Source of the DNA: Pratylenchus scribneri
Taxonomy: Eukaryota > Nematoda > Chromadorea > Rhabditida > Pratylenchidae
Assembly: GCA_030063045.1 (NCBI GenBank)
Contig: JAQSEB010000121.1
Span: 248,001-312,000, forward strand
Direction: 5' to 3'
Length of the DNA: 64,000 nucleotides
Shown here: one piece after another, positions 35,698 to 45,262 of the stretch
How the letters are laid out: every line of letters starts with the position of its first letter
Numbering within the stretch: position 1 is the stretch's first letter
Notes under the pieces: generated by a model
Databases searched by the model: none
Seen by the model: the letters and a program-made list of their open reading frames with translations, nothing else
What the model was told of the DNA's origin: nothing
Position numbers and translations under genes: made by a program

Positions 35698-35890
35698 CAT
35701 TTATATAATATATAATCCGTTTTACATTTTGAACAAAAAAATTCATATCTGGATTTCGAGGGATTGTTAGGTTTTGGGACTTGCACATCCTAGGTTATAT
35801 AATATATAATCCGTTTTACATTTTGAACAAAAAAATTCATATCTGGATTTCGAGGGATTGTTAGGTTATGGGACTTGCACATCCTAGGGG
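35698..35890. repeat. Tandem duplication of a 93-bp unit
   Basis: Two adjacent copies of a segment running from TATATAATATATAATCCG through TCATATCTGGATTTCGAGGG to GGACTTGCACATCCTAGG. As I read them the copies differ by one base (GGTTTTGGG against GGTTATGGG). Confidence 0.95.
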
Positions 35891-36440
35891 CAACTTTTCA
35901 GCGCGCATCTCAAAAAATTGTCGGTTTTTCAAAATGGGTTCAGCTTCGCGCAGAAACCGGTTTAAAAACCGGTTTGTCCAGGTAAAACTTTTTTCCTTGG
36001 ACCTCAATCGATTTGAAACAAAAAAAAGCACACTCCCCAGAGTGTGGGCTTTAATTTGACATATAGGTCGGTGGGGCTCCGGTGGCCAGGGGAGGCTGGA
36101 AAAATGGCAACGTGTGGCCAAGTCAGGTGCGCGAGTCAGAAATTCTTGAATAACTTTTTTGCGAGTTGAGATAGAATTGCGCGGCAAAAAACAAAGTTGT
36201 AGAGCTTGATGAGACGAATCCAATCGTATACTGCGCGAGCTCTGATACCAAACCGGTTTCGATATATAAGCTTAAACCGGTTTAAAAAAGTGAAAAACAA
36301 AGGGGCGAGCGAAGCGAGCCGTCCAAAATTTAAATAAAAACCTACTGGGGTACCTTAAAGCGCCCCGCGCTTTTTACGATACGGAAGCATGCCTTAAACC
36401 AGTGGGGCTCTGCCCCACTGGTTTAAGTTGGGAATAAGAT
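35891..36440. other. Mosaic of GC-rich inserted sequence
   Basis: Not coding. It contains CCGGTTTAAAAACCGG, CACACTCCCCAGAGTGTG, GGGGCGAGCGAAGCGAGCC and the hairpin CCAGTGGGGCTCTGCCCCAC. Such short GC palindromes mark remains of mobile elements here, also seen at 53250-53420. Confidence 0.6.
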
Positions 36441-36755
36441 ATTCCATTCAAAAACTATAGAATTTTTCTAAAATTTTGGCTTTCATAATTTTTCCTTTAT
36501 TTAAACAATCTGTGTTTAATTTATTCAAAGGCATGACAGCTTTTTTTAAATTAGAAAATAATATTTTTGGCCATTCTAAATGGTATAATTACCATTTTCT
36601 CATATTGGTAATTCCTTGTTGAGCGATTGACACAAAAAAACATATCCAAATATTGAAATGAAATTATGGACAGAGGAAATTACAAAAATTATTTCAATTT
36701 TAGAATTTGTTTTTTCTAACTTTTTATTTTCTTCTAAATAAAAAACAAAGACAAA

Positions 36756-38715
36756 ATGAGCCAAACTGATGAAGCAACGAACGTGGAAGTACAAACCAAA
36801 ACCAATGAGGACCAAAAGAAATCAGGTAAAAAATATTATTTACGAAAAAATATACCTAATATAATTATTTTGTCTTATAGCTGCTCCTGAATTCACGGAG
36901 GCTCAATTGGAACGAAAGATCAAGTGCAAAACAGTTGAAAGTGAAATTGTCGAGGTCCGTTCCCAAAAATATATAAATTACAGTTTATTTAAAATTAAGG
37001 CTCCCTGGCTGTTGATGATGCAATCCAACACCTTCAAAAAGTTCTGAGAACTGATGAAGATGGAGGAAAAATTCAAAGAACAAAAGGGAAAGGAGGATGA
37101 ATTCATTTTCACATTGAATGAAATCACCGGCCTTTGCTTTGGCAAAATTGTCGAATGGATGGAAGAACATAAGGGGCAGCCGGAAGTGAAGGTCAAAATG
37201 GACAAATATAATGCACAGGTAAATGTTATTCTTCATTTTTTAAATATTTTATCATAAAAAAGGAAAAAATAGCCAAAACTATGCCAAATTTTAGTTAATT
37301 CGTGTAAAATCCATTGATGGTAAAATTTAGCTTTGAATATACATCTTAAAAGTGGAAAAATTTACAAGGAAATAATTGTTTTTATTTTTGAATTGGGAAA
37401 TATTTATTTTGCAGAAAAGAGTATTGAATTTGCAGAAATGGATATTATGTCGCAAACTGTTTTTGGTTTATAACTTGATCGTAACTAGGGGTTTAGGGTT
37501 AGGGTTAGGGTTCAGGGCAAGCATGGGATTAGGGGCTATGGGTTAAGGCTTAGGGTTAGGGTTAGGGGTTTGATATGGCCAAGTTATATGGCCTAAAAGA
37601 AATGAGACATAATATCCATTTCTGCAAATTCAACTCTTTTCTGCAAATTAAATACCATCCTTTTTGAATTCCGATTTTTTCCAACTAAAAATAATATTTA
37701 TGAATACAATAAAAACAGGGTTGCCAGATGAACTTTATTTAAAGATTTGTACTTTATGTACTTTTTTTTCAAAATTCTGAAAAATTGGTAAAAAATTTTT
37801 CTACGCGTCCATTTTTGGGTTTAATTATTCAAATTGTGGCCTTTTTAAATTACTTTTTCGCCTATGTCCTGAAAAATTATAAAAATTTCTCAAAAAAGCA
37901 TTTAATCTTAGTCCAATCCTGGTTGATTCCTTCTTGTTCATTTAAAATAAAAAACCTAATTAAAAAATTTAATCAATTTTTATTAGCTTAAAACGAATTT
38001 CTTTATTTTGACCCCTAAATCTTTATTTTCAAGGCAGTGTACTTTATTTTGAAAAAAAATGTGGCAAACCTGAATAAAAATAATTTAAATAAAATTCATT
38101 ATTCATTGAATTTTGCCTCTAGTCCTGCTGGAAAATCTTTGCCTTTTTCGTTGTAAAAGTTTGCATTCTCGTCCGTTTTTAATGCTCTAAATACTCTTAA
38201 AATTATAAATTTGATTTCCCAAATTGAAAATTTTTTAACAAGGCTTCTTTGAATATTTTTACCGATTTTTATAATTTTTTTAAATTTAAATATTTAAATT
38301 TCAGCGCGAATGGCACGATTTGACGGCGCGGGAAAAAGAATTCTTTGATGTGGACTTCGAGACACTCAAAGAATATTTCATGGCCTCAAATTTCCTCGAA
38401 CTCAAATCGCTCTTCATCTATTGTGAGAGATTCAATCGAAAAATAAAATTCACATTTTGAATTTTCGCAGGTGCCCAAGAAAGCGCTCGTGCCATTATGG
38501 ATAAGGAGGCGGATGAAGTGCGGGAAATGTTGTGCCTTCCAGAAGTGGGTTTTTAATTTATTTTTGAAAATAATATTTTTTTAAATTTTTAGAAAGTCAG
38601 TGAAGAGGATATGGCTTTGACAACATATGTCCTGGAAAATTGCCACTTCATTGACTTTGACATGCCAGAAGAGAAAGAGAAGGAAAAAGATAAAGCAGGA
38701 AGCAGCAGCCAATGA
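36756..38715 (+). CDS. Skp1-family protein, probably disrupted
   Basis: Exons 36756-36825, 36881-36954, about 37002-37218, 38305-38422, 38471-38544 and 38593-38715. The C-terminal half is clearly Skp1-like: FDVDFETLKEYFMASNFLEL matches the [21 protein letters not shown] region, then IYCAQESARAIMDKEADEVR and a terminal EEDM... segment. Exon 3 has TLNEITGLCFGKIVEWMEEH, equal to the NV..KILxKVIEWCxxH region of the BTB/POZ fold. Skp1 links cullin to F-box proteins in SCF ubiquitin ligases. In exon 3 the frame needed downstream meets TGA at 37045-37047, while the residues expected upstream (SLAVDDAIQHLQKVLRTDED) are in another frame. This points to a frameshift; an internal acceptor before 37056 could bypass it with loss of about 18 residues. 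Confidence 0.75.
37390..37668. mobile_element. Palindromic element with TTAGGG-like centre in an intron
   Basis: Left end GCAGAAAAGAGTATTGAATT and GCAGAAATGGATATTATGTC; the right end mirrors them (GACATAATATCCATTTCTGC, TTCTGCAAATTAAATACC). The centre is GGGTTTAGGGTTAGGGTTAG and later repeats. It lies between exons 3 and 4 of the Skp1-like gene. Confidence 0.85.
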
Positions 38716-39931
38716 AGAATGAATGAATCGCAAAAATTGGAAGAAATTGAAGAAGGGTCGAAAAATGTTAAATAAAAAATCAAATAGATATTTTTGTTGT
38801 TAAATCATCACATAAATAAATCTGTTACAAATTCGAATCAAATAAACTCTTTTTAAAATAATAACCATTTTAGAAAGAATTTTTTAAACAATTTTTTGAC
38901 CATAATTTGGAAATATTTAAGAGCAAATATTTTCATATAATTTTGTGGCTAATTTTAGGCCCATAAAATGATGTCATTAGATGGCGAGATCTATCGATTT
39001 TGTAGTCAATCATATTGGCAATTTGGTAAGAAAACAGCGATGCCAATTTTTTTTAAAATTTTACGATGATTTATTTTTTGGTATCCATTCTATTTTATCT
39101 CCTAATTTTGCTATCAAAAATTGTTTGATTCGTGGATATAATTTCAATTTTATTATGATTCCTAAAATTAAAATTGTGCGAATTTTTGTGCTTATGTACT
39201 GAAATACCCATTTTAATTTTAATTTAATTTGCAAACAAGCCTACGATTGTCTTAATTTTCCATTTTTTGTAGTGGTATTTGGTGCCATTTCAATTGATTT
39301 CTTCTGATAATTTACATAATTCATATGTATTTCGTGTCTGATTTAAAAGAATTGTGAACATTTTTATTTTCTTTCTTACTGAAATTGAATTATTAATTAA
39401 AAAAAATAAAATAAATGAACATGCACAATATTCATTCTTTCTGCTGATAAAGAGCGTGTTATCTTACGTAGTATATAGATAGTATATACAAAATATAATT
39501 TGATTAATAATAATCAGTAAATTCAAATATTTTAATTTTCACAGAGTTTATTATTTTTTTTTTTGTTTTTTTTAAATATTTATGACTAGACTTTATTGAA
39601 ATTATAAAATAGAAATTTATTCTATATTACTCGCTTAATGAGTAATAATTAATATCAGATAACACGGTGACCCATTCATCTGACCAAAAATATGGCTTTT
39701 ATACTAAAAAATACGGAAAAATATGGCAAAAATGTGGAATTGCTTAAAAAGCCTTAAAATCAAAATAAAATTGATTTAAAAATATTTATTTTGTTTATTT
39801 CTACATTATTTTATAGAATGAATTTCCTCAAAATAATAGGCAGTAAAATGTTTAGATTCATTCATATAATAAGCAATTTACGCATTTTTTATTTTTAGAT
39901 AATAATAAATAATCTTCGTCTCCGCATCCGA
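38716..39931. other. AT-rich intergenic gap
   Basis: Nothing coding is recognised. It contains poly-T and ATATATAGATAGTATATACA stretches and presumably the promoter of the receptor gene that follows. Confidence 0.6.
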
Positions 39932-42900
39932 ATGATGGAATCCATGTCAATTCCAATTCTAACATTTTCGCCAAATCCAAATAATTTTTATACTTCCAAA
40001 AACAATACGACCATATTGTTCATCAACAATACACAAATTGGACTGGTGCTCTGTTTTCAAATAACCTCTCTTCTGCTGATAGGGAATTTGTTAATATTTA
40101 GGCGAATTGCTGCAAAAATTTCGGCTATGATTAAATTATACCTCAGCTTTCATGCTCTCCTGTTATTTTTTCACTTGTTAACTTATTTGCAAAAAGTGAG
40201 TCGTTTTTATTAGGGAATCAAAAATTTTTATTTGCAAAAAAAACATTTCTTCAACGTGAGATAATTTGAATGAATAATTTGCCGAAAAAATAATTAATTT
40301 ACCGAAATTCTTTCGTATCGAAAAATATTATATTTTGAGGCCATATATAAATTGGCTGTAATTAGGTATTAATGCTTGGGGTTTGGTTTAAGATTTAGAT
40401 TAGAGTTATTTTGCCAAGTTATATGGACTCAAAAATATAATATTTTCCATCACGAAAGAATTTTGGCAAATTAATTATTTTTTCGGGAAATTAATTTTAC
40501 CTCTAATTTGAACCTTCAAAATAATTTAAACAATTTTTAATGTTTTTGATCAAATCTTTTTCTTTCAATGCAGCTATATAATTTTTGCCAAAAAAGTATA
40601 AAATTTATTAATGGGAAATATTTAAAATGTAGAAAAAAAAATATTGAAAATGTCGAAAAGTTTATAACGATTTTGTGTTTTGTCCAAAATTCACAAACCA
40701 TAAACCATTGGATAGAGCTCGTCAAGACGCGTCGAATGGTATATAATTTGTCATGGTTTAATTGGTTTTGAACCAAAACCCACAAGAGGGTTTAAGTGGT
40801 TTAAAACCCTTAATTTTTGATCAAACCACGACAAAATATATACCAATCGACGCGTCTTGACGAGATCTATTGAATGGGTATAAGGTTTGGGAGTCCAGGA
40901 CAAACCATTAAACCGTTATAAACTTTTCTGCATTTTCAATACTCTTTTATGCAAATTCAATAATTTTTTATGCAAATTCAATAATTTTTTATGCAAATTA
41001 AATACCATCCATATAATTTTTGCCAAAAAATATAAAATTTATTAAGGGAAATATTTAAAATGAAAAAAACATTGAAAATGTCGAAAAGTTATAACGATTT
41101 TGTGTTTTGTCCAAAATTCACAAACCATAAACCATTGGATAGAGCTCGTCAAGACGCGTCGAATGGTATATAATTTGTCATGGTTTAATTGGTTTTGAAC
41201 CAAAACCCACAAGAGGGTTTAAGTGGTTTAAAACCCTTAATTTTTGATCAAACCACGACAAAATATATACCAATCGACGCGTCTTGACGAGATCTATTGA
41301 ATGGGTATAAGGTTTGGGAGTCCAGGACAAACCATTAAACCGTTATAAACTTTTCTGCATTTTCAATGTTTTTTTTTCTTCTACAAATTAAATACCATTC
41401 TTTATTAATTGATTAATGCAAAATGTGCATCTTTTTATGTGTGCATTAAAAGCTCTTAAAATATTCCTATTAATTCAGAGTAGTTAATTTACTTCTTATC
41501 GTATTATAATAAATTGTTAAATTCCAATTATAAATTTTACTCATCTAGGCTTTCGCGCCTTTTGATCCGCGCACCAATTTCAACGTTGTCATTTGGCTCT
41601 ACAATATTTCGGGCCCTTATGAATTCATACAGCCATATTTGTCATTGATGCTGACAGTGGAGCGCATTTTTATCATTCGTTTCCCAATTTCCTTTATGCA
41701 TTACCGAAAACATTACATTCTTGGAGCGGCCATTTTGACTCCGTTGATTTATTTTTTAGCAATTGTTTGGGATATTCTTGAGATTCCATTGAATCCCGCC
41801 ATAGGTAATCAATCATCCATCTTTTATTAAAAATAAATTATATTATGCCAATAAATAATTTTGCACTATTTGGAAGGATGGGCGGGCTTCTTGCTTTTTT
41901 AAAGCTACGTTCACAGTTCACACAAATGGATCCGACGCGTCGGAGTTTTCAGGAGTAGAATTTTGGGTGTCTACAAAATATTTTTCTACCTAATCAAAAA
42001 AATGATTTTTATATCAGGGGATAGAGCAGACTTTATTTTATCAGATAGTATAATTTTATACATTTCTGACAAGTAAAAAAAATTATAAGGTCAACTCCGA
42101 CGATTCAAATTAATTTGAATTGTCGGAGTCGGCGTTGGAGTCAGGCTTATAAAATTTTTTCTACTCGTCAAAAAATTTTAAAAATAAATCTATCCGATGT
42201 AGAAAAGGACACTCTATCTTTTGATATAAAAATTATTTTTTTTTGTCAGGTAGAAAATTTTTTATAGGCACCCAAAAATCCTACTCTTGAAAACTCCGAC
42301 GCGTCGGATCCATTTGTGTGAATGTAGCTTAAAGAAAAAACACGGGGAAGGGGTGCTGTGCTGACCGACTAATAACACTATTTCTTTAAAAAAAAGCAAG
42401 ATGGCCCTCGCTGGCTGAACAAATAGAATTATTTTTATCAGAATAGAATTTAAATAATTTATATATTTTATTTCAAATTTCCCATCCACACACAGTTCTC
42501 AGTGCACCACCTTTGATGTTCACATCGCCAAAATTTCACTATATTCCACAGACCACCTTGAAATTGATCTTGGGCGGATTGGATTTTTTTGCTAGTATCT
42601 TTTTCTTTATGTGCTTAAACAGGCAGATGGACAAACAAATTGTATAAATAATAAAAAAAAATAATTAGAAATATAAATATTTTACTTCTTTATATTTTAG
42701 AAAATAATAATGAATTTAGTGAAAAATTATTTCAGAAAAATCGAGTCGTTAAATTCACTGTTATTTGCGAAATTCTTATGGAAATATTGCCGGCATTTAT
42801 TCTCCAGATTCGAAATTTGGCAAATGTAAATATATATTAAAATTAAATTTTAAAAATGCATTAAAATTTTAAAAAAAAAGTCAGTCATTATTTGGGGGGG

Positions 42901-43163
42901 GGGGGGGGCATGTGGATTGCATAATATCTAATTTTAAGATAACACCTTCCATGTGGAATCAATATGTGAACGCCATTTCAGTTGTAATGGCCACAATGAA
43001 TTTGACCCTCTGTGTGCTCTATTACAATTGGATTTTCTTGATAGTTGGACCACGCCGAACTGCCGGTGGCGTCTCAGCATCAGCATCGGGCCAAGTGAAA
43101 ATTATTACAGTAAAAAGTGCAAATAATAATACTGGCAATAGCAATGGAATGAAATTAACATGA
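39932..43163 (+). CDS. Seven-helix receptor, nematode chemoreceptor type
   Basis: Exons 39932-40195, 41549-41804, 42496-42641, 42736-42825 and 42939-43163, phases 0, 1, 0, 0; 326 residues, the usual size for nematode Sr-type receptors. Helices: TM1 IGLVLCFQITSLLLIGNLLI; TM2 IKLYLSFHALLLFFHLLTYL; TM3 FIQPYLSLMLTVERIFIIRF (ERIFI at the DRY position); TM4 YILGAAILTPLIYFLAIVWD; TM5 LKLILGGLDFFASIFFFMCL; TM6 VVKFTVICEILMEILPAFIL; TM7 NQYVNAISVVMATMNLTLCV. N-glycosylation sites (NNTT, NNTQ) lie ahead of TM1, as expected for an extracellular N-terminus. I cannot place it in one Sr subfamily by eye. Introns hold MITE-B, two MITE-A2 and a hAT-like MITE; a run of 15 G lies just before the last exon. 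Confidence 0.85.
40272..40497. mobile_element. MITE-B copy in receptor intron 1
   Basis: Ends AATTTGCCGAAAAAATAATT and the mirrored AATTATTTTTTCGGGAAATT, with TTCTTTCGTATCGAAAAATA mirrored by CATCACGAAAGAATTTTGGC. The centre is a GTTTGGTTTAAGATTTAGAT tract. Confidence 0.85.
40575..41400. repeat. Two tandem near-identical MITE-A2 copies in receptor intron 1
   Basis: Copy 1 (40575-40990) and copy 2 (41010-41400) run in the same orientation and share almost every base, including GGATAGAGCTCGTCAAGACG, TGGTTTTGAACCAAAACCCA and ATCGACGCGTCTTGACGAGA. Each copy is itself a palindrome. Copy 1 is followed by extra TTTTATGCAAATTCAATAAT units. Direct tandem duplication of a whole element suggests replication slippage or unequal exchange rather than two insertions. 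Confidence 0.9.
41904..42337. mobile_element. MITE with AAAGCTACGTTCACA ends in receptor intron 2
   Basis: Terminal inverted repeats of about 70 bp: TTTAAAGCTACGTTCACA, CACAAATGGATCCGACGCG and TCGGAGTTTTCAGGAGTAG, with the inverse at the right end (CTCTTGAAAACTCCGACGCG, then GTGAATGTAGCTTAAAG). A second inner palindrome GTCGGAGT...ACTCCGAC lies near the middle. Internal sequence is AT-rich and non-coding. The ends suggest a hAT- or piggyBac-derived MITE; the target duplication could not be fixed. Confidence 0.85.
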
Positions 43164-43287
43164 AATAAATTTATTTGTGTTTTTAGTACATTTTTATTCA
43201 TAATAATCAAGCATATTATTTGTATTCCGATTTATACCCATATACATTTGGAGAAAAAAATTTAAGTCAGAAAAGAAAGAGAATAAA

Positions 43288-44070
43288 GGTAAAATTTCGT
43301 CATAGGTCACAGACTCAAAATCAAGTAAATGATATACCATTCGATTCGTCTCATCGAGCTGAGTGTGAAAATGTACAAATTTTGAGCGCGCTAGCGTTTT
43401 AGGCCAAGTTATGGCCAATAAAAATTTTCCCTTAAAAGTGAAGGGTCCCCCCTATGGGTCGAAAAATTTCGAAATTTTTATTATAGCCAAATTATATATC
43501 AATCGACGCGTCTCGATGAGAGAAACTCGAATTTGCCATCGTTTTTGCATAAAACTTAAAAATTAAAAAGTTGTGGCCATTTTGTCTCGCTGGAATGTGT
43601 TGGAACTGCGGAGAATGTAAGAGTGGACTCCGGAGTGTGCGTAGCCGAAGCATGGGAACTGGACGAGTGCTTGGCGAGCGCAGCGAGCCAAGCACTCGTC
43701 TGGTCGCGAGGAAGCGGAACACACGGAGGAGTCCACTCTGAAATGCCCACCGGAGCAGTTCCAATCCGTATTTCCTTTGCGCAACTATAACTTTTTTATT
43801 TTTGAGTTTTATGCAAAACCGATTGCAGATTCGCACTCTGCTCATCGAGACGCGTCGATTGATATATAATATTGCCAAACAAAAATTTTGAACTTTTTCG
43901 ACCCATAGGGGGGACCAAGCACTTTTGCGATTTTCAATTGGTCATAACTTGGCCCAAAACTCAAGCGCGCCAAAATTATTTACATTTTCTCAATCAGCTC
44001 ATTGAGCTCTATCAAATGGTATATCATTTACCTGATTTCGCGTCTGGGACCTATGACGGAATTTTTCCGA
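43288..44070. mobile_element. MITE-E relative, about 780 bp, with GC-rich core
   Basis: Ends GGTAAAATTTCGTCATAGGT and the inverse CCTATGACGGAATTTTTCCG. Next comes GTAAATGATATACCATTCGA, then AAGGGTCCCCCCTATGGG mirrored by CCCATAGGGGGGACCAAGCA. The core is nearly the same as that of the element at 21533: GGAATGTGTTGGAACTGCGG, TGTGCGTAGCCGAAGC, hairpin GCTTGGCGAGCGCAGCGAGC, AAATGCCCACCGGAGCAGTT. The outer parts differ between the two copies while the core is conserved. Confidence 0.88.
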
Positions 44071-44822
44071 GAATAAAACATAATAAATTTTAAAAATGGT
44101 GGGATTTTTTTGATTGTAAGCAAAATCAATAAAATTCTTCATTATTATAAGTCACAAAAATGCTATAATCCGAATATTTACAGCTAGCTGCGCAAACTTA
44201 AGCCAAATGATCATAGTCTTGAGATGAAAAATTAAATGGCGAATGATTTAACCAAAAATGATGGACCATCTTCTGCCGAAGAAATGTTGATGTTCCTTCC
44301 TTCTTCCTTATCCTTTCATCCTCAGCAATCTGTATCTCTCTTCTCTACCCATGCGTCCGTCGGCCCAAACAATCTAACTTGACCTCTCCCCAACGATTGA
44401 AAACAAAATTTAATCACTAATCATCGAAAAATGATTTTTATCTAACATTAAATTTTAGACCCATATTTTTTGTTTTAGACAATTTTAATAAATTGTCCGT
44501 TATTGATTAGATCACAAGGATTCGTCATGAAAATGAAGTGAATTTAGGCGAATCAAAGATGAGTTTCGGGCTGACCTTTGCAGGCCCTGGCCCATATAAT
44601 AACCGGTCCAAAATTTTTTTCTTTTTAAAATTTTTTCAGAGTGAAAAATTTTGAAGTAAAAAATACTTAAAATAAAGAAAAAATATTTAAGAAAATTAGC
44701 ATGTTTATTATTTATCAGCAAGTGAAAAAAAAATTTAGAAAAAATAGAAAAATAAATTATATTAGAGTCAAATTTATGCATTAACATAATTCCAAAATAA
44801 TGTGATTCGTTTCGCCATATTT
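44071..44822. other. Gap downstream of the TPR gene
   Basis: AT-rich, with a pyrimidine-rich patch near 44290-44390. The end of this stretch (from about 44610) is the left part of a tandem duplication that includes the last TPR exon. No gene is recognised. Confidence 0.6.
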
Positions 44823-44981
44823 TCACCATTTGCTGGTGCCGGGCTGTTGACCTGCTGCCCGGCGTTGTTTCTGCACTTCACCCATCATGTCCTGGTACAA
44901 AATCTCCTTGGACTTGCGCTGAACAATTGTCAGCCAACTCTTTGGCTGCCCATCGGCACCAAATGCATCCGATCCAATCAC
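44823..44981 (-). CDS. Extra copy of the TPR gene's terminal exon
   Basis: Encodes 52 residues plus stop, beginning VIGSDAFGADGQPKSWLTIV and ending GQQPGTSKW, with an intact acceptor (CACAG). It matches the exon at 45263-45421 at almost every base, so both can splice to the same upstream exon in phase 0 and give nearly the same C-terminus. It is part of a tandem duplication with a 440-bp period that also copies the downstream AT-rich sequence. Confidence 0.85.
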   Translation of the reverse strand: MIGSDAFGADGQPKSWLTIVQRKSKEILYQDMMGEVQKQRRAAGQQPGTSKW

Positions 44982-45262
44982 CTGTGCGTGGGAAAGGGGT
45001 ATAAAAATTAGTTATGATTTCTATTCTTCCATTGTACTACTAATTATAAGTTTCTTTCTAAAATTTTTTCAAAGTGAAAAATTTTGAAGTAAAAAATACT
45101 TAAATAAAGAAAAAATATTTAAAAAATATTTAAGAAAACATATTTATTATTTATCAGCAAGTGAAAAAAAATTTAGAAAAAAATAGAAAAATAAATTATA
45201 TTGGAGTTCAAATTTATGCATTAACATAATTCCAAAATAATGTGATTCGTTTCGCCATGTTT

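Noticed and set aside
43492..43878. 128-codon minus-strand frame (and matching frames at 21713-22034)
   Set aside because: They lie wholly in the palindromic cores of MITE-E elements and repeat in both copies; no start or splice context.
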